A DNA stretch of 64,000 nt. Source: Leptospiraceae bacterium. Lineage in GTDB: Bacteria; Spirochaetota; Leptospiria; Leptospirales; Leptospiraceae. Made by a program: the position numbers and the translations under genes. The notes beneath the pieces were generated by a model. That model made no database searches. It saw only the letters and a list, made by a program, of their open reading frames with translations, and was not told the DNA's origin. This document shows, piece after piece, positions 8,301 through 17,164 of the stretch (within the stretch, counting starts at the first letter, position 1; each line of letters opens with the position of its first letter). The stretch lies in contig JAGOHK010000004.1 of the NCBI GenBank assembly GCA_017996175.1, positions 40,295-104,294 of the forward strand. Direction: 5' to 3'.

Positions 8301-11094
8301 AACAATTACGGTCTATAATGGCTTTGTTCATTTCTGGAAAGAGTCTTTGCGAAGTACGTTAGATTCACTGCTCGAAGGATATAAAATTAGTCTAGAAACG
8401 GGTGATTTAGAATATGCGGGTATTGGCTGTTATCTCTACTGTTTACATTCTATGCTTGTAGGGAAAGAGTTAAGAAATTTAGAAATAGAAATGGAAATTT
8501 ATGATAAGGTACTTGATAATTTGAATCAATCAAATCGATTGCCTTATTTCAAAATGTTTTATCAGTACATCTATAATTTTACAGGCAAACAAGAATTTCC
8601 CGCAAGTCTGAATGGAAAAATTTTTAGTCCAGAAAAAAGTCTTCCTATTCTTAAAGAGAGAAAGGATAGAAATGGATTTTTTACTATAAATTTTTTACAG
8701 GGAATATTAGAATATCATTTTGGAAGTATTGACTCTGCTATTGAATATCTAGATGAGTCGGAAAAAGATGCTGAGACAGTAATTGCTTCACCTAACTTGC
8801 CGCTTTCTATTTTCTATCAATCCCTTGTTCATATACGTTATGCGAAAGATAAAGGAAGTAAAATCAAACGTGCTAGTTTAAAAATTATAAAGAGAAATCA
8901 AAAAAGAATACTTTTCTGGAGTAAACATTCTCCAACAAATTTCTTGCACAAATACTATCTAGTTGAAGCTGAGTTAGCTGGACTTTTACAAAAAGAAAAC
9001 AAAGCAAAAGAATACTATGACTTAGCCATTTTATATGCAAGGCAGAATGAATATATACAGGAAGAGGCTCTTTCGTGGGAGTTAGGTGGAAAATTCTTTG
9101 CAGGCAGAAATGAAATTTTAGCAGAGATGTACATGCAGAAGGCTTACACGTGTTATCTGAAGTGGGGAAGTTTCGCAAAGACAAAAAGTTTAGAGAGTCT
9201 GTATCCAGTGTATATCCGAAATCTAAAAGCATTACAGCTTCATAAAGATGCGGCTAATAGAACGAAAACAAATATTTTAAATCTAACTGATAGAGCAAAT
9301 TCTTCTACAACTTCTAGAATGGATAATTTAGATCTGAATTCTATTTTGAAAGCATCACAGGCTCTTTCGAGTGAAATTGATTTAGCTATTTTAATTTCCA
9401 GTTTAATGAAAGTAATGGCGGAGAATGCAGGTGCCGAAAAAGGATATTTAATCATTGAAGAAGACGGAGTTTTTTGGATTGAAGCAAAGTATGGAGCGGA
9501 TAAGGAAGAGTTTGTCCGAACCCCACTTTCCGAATTCGAAAACATGGCTATTTCTATTGTAAATTATGTTATCAATTCTAAAACTTCTATAGTATTAGAT
9601 AATGCTTTTGAACAATCAAATCATACAGATACTTATATTAAATCGAGCAAACCAAAGTCTATTCTTTGTATGCCGCTTCTCAATCGTGGAGAAATGTCTG
9701 GAATTTTATACCTCGAAAATAATTTAATTTCAGGAGCATTTACACCGCAAAGTCTAAATTTATTGAACCTACTCTCTTCACAAGCAGCGATTTCCATTCA
9801 GAATGCAAGGTTTTACAAACATCTAAAACAAGTCAATCAGGCTTATGAAAGGTTTGTGCCTAGAGAATTTTTACAACTACTTGAAAAGAAAAGTATCCTA
9901 GATGTAGAACTAGGACAATTTACGCAGCGGCAAATGACTGTTCTCTTTTGTGATATTAGAGACTTTACTACCCTTTCGGAAGAGATGAACCCGGAAGAGA
10001 ATTTTAAATTCATTAATTCTTTTTTACGTCGGATGGAGCCTGCTATCTCTAAAAATAAGGGTTTTATTGATAAATATATCGGGGATGCAATTATGGCGTT
10101 ATTTAGCCTGAGAGCGGATGATGCATTGTTAGCCGCATTAGAAATGAGGGTAAACCTTGCTGGATACAATTTGCATCGTGAAAAAAGTAATTATTATCCA
10201 ATCCGCATTGGGATTGGAATCAATACAGGAGATTTGATGCTTGGAACGATAGGCGGAAAGTCTAGAATGGATGGTACGGTTATTTCTGACTCTGTAAATC
10301 TCGCTGCAAGAATTGAATCTTTAACAAAAACATTTCACACACCGATTCTTGTTTCTGAATACCTAGTAGAAAAATTACAAAATAAGAATCAATTTTATTT
10401 GCGAGAAGTTGACCGAGTAAAAGTAAAAGGAAAAGAAAAACCAGTTACTATTTTTGAATGTTTTAACTGCGACAAACAAGATGTAATCGACAGAAAGTTG
10501 GAAACACTAGACAAATACAACTCAGGACTGAAAGCATTTAGAGAAGGAAATTTAAAGGAAGCGAAAATTTATTTCATGGACTGCCAGAGAATTTGTCCTG
10601 AAGATCCAATTCCTGTAATCTATATCAATCGCTGTAATAATCTACTATCTGAGAATACGGATAATACAATTAATTCTAGTTTTTTAGGTGCAGAGCCAGC
10701 AGGTTCTAAAAAGATACTTCTCATAGATGATAACTATGCGATGTTGGAATATATGGCTCATATTTTTTCTAAAAATCGTTATGAAGTTATTTTAGCCGAG
10801 AGTGAAAAAGATGCCTTAGTTAAATACGAAAGTTTTCGTCCCGATTTTGTCCTGACCGATTTGAATTTGGAACATGGGGGTAATGGGTATTCACTTATTC
10901 AGTCAATCAAGCGAATAGGTGTGAGATACAATATAAACCCAATTTTAATTTTGATCACAGCCGATATATCGCAAGATGCAGAAAGCAAAGCAAAACAAAT
11001 GGGAGCAGATTTGTTCTTTAAGAAACCAATTCATTTTGATAGTCTTTTTGAAAAATTAAATGTCGCAATGGCAAATAAAGGGCTGTCTAATTGA
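5317..11094 (+). CDS. Giant sensor: Ser/Thr kinase, AAA ATPase, GAF, adenylate cyclase and receiver domains
   Basis: 1925 residues. The Ser/Thr kinase domain is at about 5-270 (HKDINPANL catalytic loop near 125, DFG near 147). The AAA/STAND ATPase is at about 300-650 (Walker A GLSGAGKSAL near 329, Walker B VVLFIDDLQW near 458). A long helical, TPR-like region spans about 700-1300, and a GAF domain about 1341-1508. The class III cyclase (about 1531-1715) has LFCDIRDFT, KYIGDAIMA and SVNLAARIE; Thr replaces Asp at the adenine position, as in class IIIb enzymes. A receiver domain occupies about 1798-1918, with phospho-Asp in VLTDLNL and Lys in FFKKPIHF. The kinase-ATPase-GAF arrangement is a known family; a cyclase plus a terminal receiver is the unusual part. 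It is followed 4 nt later by a PP2C-type phosphatase gene. Confidence 0.92.
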   Translation: MGSISGYQILEQLNENSNYILWKGLDSHNRPIICKVLKWDSVNPREKALLRNEYEILKSFEGKPYIIQVYELIEKEDTFALVQEDFGGKSIRSLLNERKFTLPEILKIGISAASALSQIHSSGVIHKDINPANLVLNPETGEMKIIDFGISERISLKSFSLDNPDKLEGTLAYISPEQTGRMNRHIDHRSDLYSLGITLYELFCGTIPFTSSDPLEIVHAHIATYPLDPSTVNPNLPEVISEIINKLLEKIGEARYQSALGLKYDLEKCLNSLLTSGTVEKFEIAKNDFSSSFQIPQKLFGRQEDIIQLFDAYTNAFEGNKTSVLIEGLSGAGKSALVHELFKILKNFPGVKTYYISGKFDQFQKSIPYYAFNKAFNSYISFLLSENKDFISSKKVEILEALGGMGRVLLEIIPDLELITGKLENIDELDASQAQNRLFYVFKKFILAICNNTNPVVLFIDDLQWVDSGSLGLIKILFNDSDIKHLLFIGAYRNNEITPGHPFSILLSESKEKGANIETILVDNLKIGDIKLLVSETLYKSEADITELAELIFSKTSGNPFFVNQFLKSLYEKNLIYFDYSNSNHPEWKWDFDKILYEKITDNVVILMTEKIRELSTEAVFSLQIASCLGNRFSLRMLALILEKDLKESFSILWQAIQKNLLIPIGEYKIILMSKGNDDFPNEFDLEINFIHDRVQQSAYSLIKEVTKKNLHHKIGKMYFAKMTKEERLERIFEIIHHLNYGSELFETELEKLELAKLNLETGRRAKLSGAYEAALVYFEKGIDLLKQVTGSEEILLLNLAFNTEASESSWLLGQMDKMHSYAKLSLSLARYPLEKVKTYKVLITFYVSSGLGIEAIHRAVEILKELGVNTSPFPSQLSVISELIKTKLTLAGKKMEDLGNLPKLENPTSLAIMEILSVASSPAYSNSPNLLPILVFKQVSITAKQGFTLASSFAYTTLALIYCGVLNDITSGYEFGKLGMSLLGKVPSAEFKGKTITVYNGFVHFWKESLRSTLDSLLEGYKISLETGDLEYAGIGCYLYCLHSMLVGKELRNLEIEMEIYDKVLDNLNQSNRLPYFKMFYQYIYNFTGKQEFPASLNGKIFSPEKSLPILKERKDRNGFFTINFLQGILEYHFGSIDSAIEYLDESEKDAETVIASPNLPLSIFYQSLVHIRYAKDKGSKIKRASLKIIKRNQKRILFWSKHSPTNFLHKYYLVEAELAGLLQKENKAKEYYDLAILYARQNEYIQEEALSWELGGKFFAGRNEILAEMYMQKAYTCYLKWGSFAKTKSLESLYPVYIRNLKALQLHKDAANRTKTNILNLTDRANSSTTSRMDNLDLNSILKASQALSSEIDLAILISSLMKVMAENAGAEKGYLIIEEDGVFWIEAKYGADKEEFVRTPLSEFENMAISIVNYVINSKTSIVLDNAFEQSNHTDTYIKSSKPKSILCMPLLNRGEMSGILYLENNLISGAFTPQSLNLLNLLSSQAAISIQNARFYKHLKQVNQAYERFVPREFLQLLEKKSILDVELGQFTQRQMTVLFCDIRDFTTLSEEMNPEENFKFINSFLRRMEPAISKNKGFIDKYIGDAIMALFSLRADDALLAALEMRVNLAGYNLHREKSNYYPIRIGIGINTGDLMLGTIGGKSRMDGTVISDSVNLAARIESLTKTFHTPILVSEYLVEKLQNKNQFYLREVDRVKVKGKEKPVTIFECFNCDKQDVIDRKLETLDKYNSGLKAFREGNLKEAKIYFMDCQRICPEDPIPVIYINRCNNLLSENTDNTINSSFLGAEPAGSKKILLIDDNYAMLEYMAHIFSKNRYEVILAESEKDALVKYESFRPDFVLTDLNLEHGGNGYSLIQSIKRIGVRYNINPILILITADISQDAESKAKQMGADLFFKKPIHFDSLFEKLNVAMANKGLSN

Positions 11095-11098
11095 ATAC

Positions 11099-12538
11099 AT
11101 GAACAAATTAGCATATATAGATAATCTCAGTGAAGATCTAAACGATCGCCTTCTCAGAGAAATGGTTTTTAAACGACTCATGAAAGAATATGGAAGAGTC
11201 ATTGAAAGAGAACTGAGGAAAAACCCGATTACCCTCGCACGTAAGATGGCAGCGGGTAATACCTACAAAGATTTTTTGCTAGACCAATTAGAGGAAGTGC
11301 ATAGAGAAATTGGAGAGTTCACACCTGGTCCCTCTTTTTTTGAGAAATTGTATCTAGAGCATTTGGATGATGGAGAATTTGAGAATACAACAGCTAAGAA
11401 CCTAATACTGACTTACCGTTATCGAATAGAAAGTTTTTTACACTCAGAGAATTTTGCGATGGATATTAAATTACGTGCGACGATTGAAAAAGTAGTTTCA
11501 CGGCTAATAGAGATTCCAGACTACATTGGAAATTTTAACTTACAAGAACAACATATTCGGGCTGAAATGATTGGTGCAGTTTTAAAAGATGGAGATGATG
11601 AGTTCAAACGAAAAGCAACTGCCCTAATTGAAAAACAATCTCTGATCGTGATGAATACGATGAATGAAATATTTGTCAAGCGGCTAACGGATACTTTGAT
11701 TGAAGAAAATCTTCTTAAAAAAGAATTACTCTCCAGACAAAAAGCGATGCAAGAAGAACTTGTGCGCGCGAAAAAAATTCAAGAAAATCTTCTTCCGAAA
11801 AGTTTTCCATCGAATATGGGATTAAAATTTTACGCTAGTTATATCCCGATGGAAACAGTCGGGGGAGATTTTTACGATGTGCAGATATTTCCCAATCCAG
11901 AGGAGGCTCCACTGGATAAAGTCGGGATATTAATTGCTGATGTTTCGGGACACGGTGTTCCAGCGGCATTTATCGCTTCCATGGCGAAAATTAGTTGGCA
12001 AAATAATTTTGAGCAATACAAAACTCCGTCTGCCATTTTGCAGAGACTCAATTTACAAATGTTAGAAAATACGGCAGGGCATTTTTTAACTGCGTTTTTA
12101 GGTGTATTCGAAACACGGGTGAGGCACAATCCAACTATGGATTTGAATTTGGGCAATGAAGATTCAAGCTGGCGCGGAATTTTTCGTTATGCCTCGGCAG
12201 GACATTTTTCGCCTTATATCATTCGCAAAAATATGGACTCGATTACTTTAAAAGTAAAAGGTTCGATGATTGGAGTTTTTCAAAATATTCGAATTGATGA
12301 ATATGCAGTGGATTATTATAAAGGAGATAGATTCATATTTTTTACGGATGGGCTTTTAGAGGCAAAGAATCAGACAGGAGAAATTCTCGGAGAAGAGAGA
12401 CTTTACCAAATTTTTGAGGCATCTAGAAACTTAGAAGGCAAAAGAGCCTGTGAATTTATATTAGAAAAATTATGGGATTTTGCAGATGGCAAGACCATAG
12501 AAGATGATATTACACTTTTAATTATTGATGTAGACTAA
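11099..12538 (+). CDS. SpoIIE/RsbU-type PP2C serine phosphatase
   Basis: 479 residues from the ATG at 11099, which lies 4 nt after the giant kinase gene; an upstream start would overlap that gene. The N-terminal 210 residues are helical and unassigned. A coiled-coil linker (about 200-240, ending [14 protein letters not shown]) leads into the PP2C domain (about 245-479). Metal-binding motifs are [30 protein letters not shown] and [11 protein letters not shown]. Enzymes of this type dephosphorylate anti-anti-sigma factors or other phosphoserine proteins. Coupling to a Ser/Thr kinase suggests opposite activities in one pathway. Confidence 0.9.
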   Translation: MNKLAYIDNLSEDLNDRLLREMVFKRLMKEYGRVIERELRKNPITLARKMAAGNTYKDFLLDQLEEVHREIGEFTPGPSFFEKLYLEHLDDGEFENTTAKNLILTYRYRIESFLHSENFAMDIKLRATIEKVVSRLIEIPDYIGNFNLQEQHIRAEMIGAVLKDGDDEFKRKATALIEKQSLIVMNTMNEIFVKRLTDTLIEENLLKKELLSRQKAMQEELVRAKKIQENLLPKSFPSNMGLKFYASYIPMETVGGDFYDVQIFPNPEEAPLDKVGILIADVSGHGVPAAFIASMAKISWQNNFEQYKTPSAILQRLNLQMLENTAGHFLTAFLGVFETRVRHNPTMDLNLGNEDSSWRGIFRYASAGHFSPYIIRKNMDSITLKVKGSMIGVFQNIRIDEYAVDYYKGDRFIFFTDGLLEAKNQTGEILGEERLYQIFEASRNLEGKRACEFILEKLWDFADGKTIEDDITLLIIDVD

Positions 12539-12548
12539 AGGAATTTTT

Positions 12549-13565
12549 ATGAAAAAAAGACGGCTTGGAAAATCGGCGATGGTGGTTTCGGAAATCGGAA
12601 TGGGGACAATGACGTTCGGCTCCACCTGTGATGAACCGACTAGTTTTAAAATTTTGGATAAAGCATTCGACGCAGGAATTGATTTTTATGACACAGCAGA
12701 AATTTACCCTGTTCCACCTGAAGAAAAATACGTTCACCGCACAGAAGAAATTGTAGGTAAATGGCTAAAGACTAAACCTAGAGACTCTGTTCTTATAGCA
12801 ACGAAAGTTTGTGGACCCGGACATGGTTGGTTTGTCCCACCAGTTCGCAACGGCAAAACAGCATTAGACCGTCATCATATTGTGCGCGCAATCGAAGGGA
12901 GTTTACGCCGATTAGGCACGGATTATGTAGACTTATACCAATCCCACTGGCCTGATCCTGACATGATGTACGAAGAAACCATGTACGCGCTTTCTGAATT
13001 AGTTAGTAGCGGCAAAGTGCGATATGTCGGTTGTAGCAACGAAACTCCCTGGGGACTTATGAAAAGCCTATGGGCATCGGAAAAAAACCGCCTTGTTCGT
13101 TATGAAAGTATACAAAATAATTTCAGTATGTTAAACCGTCGTTTTGAAGATGCGCTCTCAGAGGTTTGTAAAAAGGAAAGTATTAGTCTTCTTCCATATT
13201 CTCCGATTGCGGGAGGAGTTCTTTCTGGAAAATACAATGGCGGCAAAGTTCCCGAAAACGCTCGTTTTAGCAGATACGCTAAGTTAGGCGACAGACAAAA
13301 AAGAATGTCTAACCGTTTTTTAAATGATCTTACTTTAAAAGCTACTGATGAGTTTTTAAAAATTGCAAAAGAGGCTAATATGAGTTTGGTTACGATGGCT
13401 GTGGCTTGGAGCAAACAACATGATTTCGTAGCTTCAACGTTGATTGGAGCAAATACAGTAGAGCAATTAGCTGATTCTCTAAAAGCAACGGATGTAGTTT
13501 TATCACAAGATGTATTAAACAAGATCAATGAAGTTTCGAAGAGTGTTCCTTACCCGATGGGGTAA
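12549..13565 (+). CDS. Aldo/keto reductase (Tas-like)
   Basis: 338 residues, a TIM-barrel NADPH-dependent oxidoreductase. The AKR signature is clear: MGTMTFG near the start, the catalytic tetrad in [10 protein letters not shown] (Asp and Tyr), IATKVCG (Lys) and YQSHWPDPD (His), and cofactor-binding motifs [15 protein letters not shown] and [12 protein letters not shown]. It resembles the Tas/YajO branch. It starts 10 nt after the phosphatase gene with only a weak ribosome binding site (AAAGGAA at 12537-12543), so it may be co-transcribed. Nothing in the sequence identifies the substrate. Confidence 0.9.
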   Translation: MKKRRLGKSAMVVSEIGMGTMTFGSTCDEPTSFKILDKAFDAGIDFYDTAEIYPVPPEEKYVHRTEEIVGKWLKTKPRDSVLIATKVCGPGHGWFVPPVRNGKTALDRHHIVRAIEGSLRRLGTDYVDLYQSHWPDPDMMYEETMYALSELVSSGKVRYVGCSNETPWGLMKSLWASEKNRLVRYESIQNNFSMLNRRFEDALSEVCKKESISLLPYSPIAGGVLSGKYNGGKVPENARFSRYAKLGDRQKRMSNRFLNDLTLKATDEFLKIAKEANMSLVTMAVAWSKQHDFVASTLIGANTVEQLADSLKATDVVLSQDVLNKINEVSKSVPYPMG

Positions 13566-13613
13566 AAAAGCATTCGCCATGCTTCGATTGTAGCCACTGA
13601 GGGGACTGATTCT

Positions 13614-13683
13614 GTCACCCCCGAAATTTTCTGTCGGGGGTCTCAATAACTACAGATTCCCAACAGAAAATTTTGGGAATGAC
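13614..13683. repeat. Palindromic core of repeat family A
   Basis: GTCACCCCCGAAATTTTCTG at the left is mirrored by CAGAAAATTTTGGGAATGAC at the right, with a short middle containing GTCTCAATAACTACAGATTC. This is the same core as at 16990-17130, 33380-33470 and 56530-56620. It can fold into a hairpin between the aldo/keto reductase and the methyltransferase gene. The outer terminal repeats are not recognisable in this copy. Confidence 0.7.
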
Positions 13684-13692
13684 AAATACAAA

Positions 13693-15045
13693 ATGAAACC
13701 GTACACAGAAAATCCAATTTTATTAACTACTAAGATTGTTACTCTCAACTCATCTTTACAGGGCGTTAGTCCCGATACAAACCTAACTTTTCGTTATACT
13801 GATATTGGAGACGAGGTAACTTACGAACAAAGAGGGCGTGGTAAAAATAAATTTGCAAAGGTAGAATCTATTTTACGGGCAAATGAGTATAATCCTCGTT
13901 GTCGTCATTTTGCAGACTGTGGAGGATGCAGTGGTCAGCATATTGCTTACGAACGACAATTCCAAGTTAAAACAAAAGAAATTTTAGAGAAGTTTAAAGC
14001 CAATCATAACTTCCAGCCTGACTTGGCTCCTGCAACTAAACTATACAATTATCGCAATCGAATGGACTTTGCTGTGTTTCCTGGGTTTATCGGACTCAGG
14101 CAGGCGGAAAATTTTCGTAGGATTATAAATGTTAGTAAATGCGAATTGCAATCTGATTGGGCTAATCAAGAGTTAACGCAATTACGAAATTTAATCCAAA
14201 AAGAATTTTCTAATCTACCATTAGATAGAAGAACAGGAGAAGGGTATTTAAAGTATATAACCCTTAGAACAAATCAGACTTCCTCTGATACGATAACGAT
14301 TTTTACATTCATCGAGGAGTTTCAGGATACAGAGTTAGAGGAAAAATTCATTTCCGAAGTATTGAAATTTTCTAGGTCAAATAATATTGTTTTTTGTTAT
14401 AACCGCAAACAGTCAGAAGTTTCGGCGGATGGAAAACTAAAAATAGTTAGAGGCAAATCTTACTTTACCGAAGAAATCCATGGAAAACAAATTCAAGTTC
14501 CGTTTAATTCTTTTTTTCAGCCTAATCCGGACGGGTTTATACCTATTATCCGGTTCATAGAAGAAATTTTACAAAATACTGAATCCTCTACTTTGATAGA
14601 TTTGTTTTGCGGGAATGGATTTTTTAGTATTTTATTTGGAGATAGATTCCAACATCTAATTGGATATGATTGGGTGGAAAGTTCTATTCAAACAGCGACA
14701 GAGAATCTAACGCGGATTTACCCCGATAAAAAAATTAAATTCGAAAAAAAAGATCTTTTACAATTCAAAGATGTATTTACAAGTTCTAACTCGATTCCGA
14801 AAGATTCGATTTTAATTTTAGATCCGCCTCGAAATGGAATCGGAACGAAATTAACTGAATATATTTTAGAATCAGAGATCGAAAATATTCTTTACGTTTC
14901 TTGTAATCCAAATTCGCAATTGGAAGATTTAAAAATTCTCTCTCAAAAATACCAAATTTTGTCCGGTTTGATTACAGATCCTTACCCTCATACACCGCAT
15001 CTAGAATCTGTTTTATTTTTAAAACGGGAACCTGCTTGGGTCTAA
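13693..15045 (+). CDS. RNA m5U methyltransferase of the TrmA/RlmD (RumA) family
   Basis: 450 residues. An N-terminal segment (about 1-60) resembles a TRAM-like RNA-binding domain. Iron-sulphur Cys residues 70, 76 and 79 (CRHFADCGGC) and a fourth near 153 bind a 4Fe-4S cluster, typical of RlmD-type enzymes. The SAM-binding motif is LIDLFCGNGFFS (about 300). The catalytic region holds LDPPRNG and VSCNPNSQL (nucleophilic Cys near 402). It methylates C5 of uridine in rRNA or tRNA; which site cannot be read from sequence. Its start lies 10 nt after the family A hairpin. Confidence 0.88.
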   Translation: MKPYTENPILLTTKIVTLNSSLQGVSPDTNLTFRYTDIGDEVTYEQRGRGKNKFAKVESILRANEYNPRCRHFADCGGCSGQHIAYERQFQVKTKEILEKFKANHNFQPDLAPATKLYNYRNRMDFAVFPGFIGLRQAENFRRIINVSKCELQSDWANQELTQLRNLIQKEFSNLPLDRRTGEGYLKYITLRTNQTSSDTITIFTFIEEFQDTELEEKFISEVLKFSRSNNIVFCYNRKQSEVSADGKLKIVRGKSYFTEEIHGKQIQVPFNSFFQPNPDGFIPIIRFIEEILQNTESSTLIDLFCGNGFFSILFGDRFQHLIGYDWVESSIQTATENLTRIYPDKKIKFEKKDLLQFKDVFTSSNSIPKDSILILDPPRNGIGTKLTEYILESEIENILYVSCNPNSQLEDLKILSQKYQILSGLITDPYPHTPHLESVLFLKREPAWV

Positions 15046-15046
15046 T

Positions 15047-15174
15047 GAAATATGCTGTGTTAAGTTAAGGAAACTTTGGCGGTCACTGAGCGAAGCTTGG
15101 ACTGAGCCTGTCGAATGTGTCGAAGTGACGACTATAATTAAAAGTCCTTGCATCGAACTTACATTGTAATAAAT
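15047..15174. repeat. Degenerate family A-like repeat with CTTCGACA-type hairpin
   Basis: The right end, CCTTGCATCGAACTTACATT (about 15147-15166), matches the inverted terminal sequence of family A, and the left end near 15060 (GTTAAGTTAAGGA) is a weaker match. The interior holds GGTCACTGAGCGAAGC and GTGTCGAAGTGAC, which pair with each other. The stretch separates the methyltransferase gene from the following lipoprotein gene. Confidence 0.5.
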
Positions 15175-15204
15175 ATAATACACCAAGACTATGGACACCG
15201 ATAA

Positions 15205-16431
15205 ATGATAAATATGAATTTTAAAAAAGAAAATCAAAGAAAATTGAACCCATTTCATTTCGTTCTAGTTGTAATCATTTTTTTATTGGAGGCTTGTTTT
15301 GTGAAAAATGTGACTCATAGTAATTTTTGGGAAAGTTTTTTTTCGAACCAGCAGCTTCTGATAAACAAGTATGAGGATACTAATCTTTATCCGATTCTTT
15401 TTGGTTCACTAAAACCGGAAGAAGAAAAATTGATTTTTAAAAAGAACGAAGATTTTTACTTAACCGGCTCAGTAGTTAGAGAAAATGGCACACTGATTCC
15501 AAAGATTGACAATAAAGAAGAAATGGGGGATAATGATGAGTATTTCACAAAAGTAGAATACCAAAAGTCTTCCTTTAAAGATAGACCGACTTATAAAATA
15601 AAACGTAAAACTACTTTTAAATATCCGCAGTATACAATGAAAGATTTTTTCCATTGGTTAGAAGTGTTTTCTAGCTCGGTGAATAATGAAGAACAGTTAG
15701 CTATATTGGATCGTTCCATTGTTTACCAGTTCTTATGCGCTGAATTCAAATGTAAAAGCGAATTGGAGACAGATTCCGCAACTCTATCCTTCGCCTTAGA
15801 CGCAAGGATGAAGAAACAATACAAAACATTTTACACAAAGCTAAATGATACACTCGGAAAAGTAAAATTCAAAGTAAAACTCTTTTCTAAATCTAAGAAA
15901 ATCGGAGAAATCTATTCTGAGGGTAAGACTATTTATGCGAAGATTCTACATTTCCAAAAAGGAGAATTGCAAAACTTACAAAGTCTAACGTTATTCTTTG
16001 AAGTAGATTTGAATTTTTATGGTTTAAAAATTCATGTACAAAATCTAGAATACCATTTGAATATAAAACATTCAGAAACTTTAGAAACTATGACGGGGAA
16101 ATTTCCGATTTACCCCAAGTATACAGTTAGCGGAAACCTGTTTTATGTTATCCCACCCGGGCTGATTAATATATTCATCCCACAGGACATTGACTCTTAC
16201 ATGGCGGATTATTTTGATTTACTCACACGCACAGGGGATTCCGAAGGAGCAAATTTTACAACTAAGATTAAAAAGTTAGAGGATAACCAAGTGTTAGTGC
16301 AGTTTGAATCCTACTCGGAAATCTTCCAAAAACCGTTTCGCCCTCTTGCCTCTAACAAAAAAGAAAAACGAGAAGGTAGAGATTTTTATTTGGATTTACG
16401 AAATAAGATTGTGGAAGATTTGAAACCGTAG
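15205..16431 (+). CDS. Putative lipoprotein of unknown function
   Basis: 408 residues. A basic N-terminus (NFKKENQRKLN) is followed by a hydrophobic segment (FHFVLVVIIFLLEAC) with a relaxed spirochaete-type lipobox LLEAC at about 28-32, so the mature protein is probably lipidated and exported. The body is lysine-rich, with alternating hydrophobic segments suggestive of beta structure and no recognised domain. It could start at 15205 or at the ATG four codons further on. The stop is 4 nt from that of the convergent gene at 16435. Confidence 0.75.
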   Translation: MINMNFKKENQRKLNPFHFVLVVIIFLLEACFVKNVTHSNFWESFFSNQQLLINKYEDTNLYPILFGSLKPEEEKLIFKKNEDFYLTGSVVRENGTLIPKIDNKEEMGDNDEYFTKVEYQKSSFKDRPTYKIKRKTTFKYPQYTMKDFFHWLEVFSSSVNNEEQLAILDRSIVYQFLCAEFKCKSELETDSATLSFALDARMKKQYKTFYTKLNDTLGKVKFKVKLFSKSKKIGEIYSEGKTIYAKILHFQKGELQNLQSLTLFFEVDLNFYGLKIHVQNLEYHLNIKHSETLETMTGKFPIYPKYTVSGNLFYVIPPGLINIFIPQDIDSYMADYFDLLTRTGDSEGANFTTKIKKLEDNQVLVQFESYSEIFQKPFRPLASNKKEKREGRDFYLDLRNKIVEDLKP

Positions 16432-16434
16432 GAA

Positions 16435-16887
16435 TTATTTTTTCTTTGTCATCAAAGAGAATAATCGTTCTATCACTCTATTTCTTAAAAGTATAAATTC
16501 CACTTCGGAGATTTCTAGTTTTCTACAAATCCAAAAGCGGGATTCATTTTCTAGAAACAGACTTTGAAAGAGAAGTTTCTCGTCCTCTTTCCATTTATGA
16601 AAAGTAATTGGATTATTAGATACAGAATATTCCATACTTTCTAAATTTTGAATTACCCAAAGGATTAATTTTAGAAATTCAGATTTTGAAATTCCATATT
16701 CGATGAGAACTTCTTTTTCTGACATTGAATTATCAATCTTATCCGCTAAGTATTTTAGGTTATCAATGTTTTTTTGTGAGCTCATCCTCTGGGTTGAGAT
16801 CCTCTTTTTTTTTGGTTTCGATTTGAATAATGAAAGAATTATTTCATAAAGAATATTATCCCAGTAATGATTGAATTGTTCGTCCAT
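16435..16887 (-). CDS. Small protein of unknown function
   Basis: 150 residues, Lys- and Glu-rich, predicted mostly helical and soluble. Two segments resemble helix-turn-helix units (SEKEVLIEYGISKSEFLKLI and ENESRFWICRKLEISEVEFI), so DNA binding is possible but unproven. The N-terminus is basic (KSKPKKKRIS). It is convergent with the lipoprotein gene and lies upstream of a family A element. Family unrecognised. Confidence 0.6.
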   Translation of the reverse strand: MDEQFNHYWDNILYEIILSLFKSKPKKKRISTQRMSSQKNIDNLKYLADKIDNSMSEKEVLIEYGISKSEFLKLILWVIQNLESMEYSVSNNPITFHKWKEDEKLLFQSLFLENESRFWICRKLEISEVEFILLRNRVIERLFSLMTKKK

Positions 16888-16957
16888 AATTGGAATTATA
16901 ACAAAAAATTTATTTTTGAAGAGGAAACAGATTTTCCTTTTAAAAATAAATTAGAAG

Positions 16958-17164
16958 TAATTAACGTTAACTCGATGTAAGAAAGTTATCCTTCATAGCT
17001 TAAGCGTCATCCCCGAAATCCCTTATCGGGGATCTCAAGCAATATAAAATCCTGCTTAGGACTAGAGATTCCCGATATCGCTTGGCGGTTGTGTGAGCGA
17101 AGCGAAAGGGTGGAATTTCGGGAATGACAAATTCGAAATCCTTATATCGAATTCACGTTAATTA
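16958..17164. repeat. Complete family A foldback element (MITE-like)
   Basis: The ends are inverted repeats: TAATTAACGTTAACTCGATG starting at 16958 and its near complement CATATAAG-type sequence ending CGAATTCACGTTAATTA at 17164. Inside are TCATCCCCGAAATCCCTTAT and a mirrored GGAATTTCGGGAATGACA, plus the CGCTTGGCGG/GAAAGGGTGG module seen at 421-613. It carries no ORF. Its right end includes the stop codon of the WYL gene (17162-17164). Confidence 0.8.
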
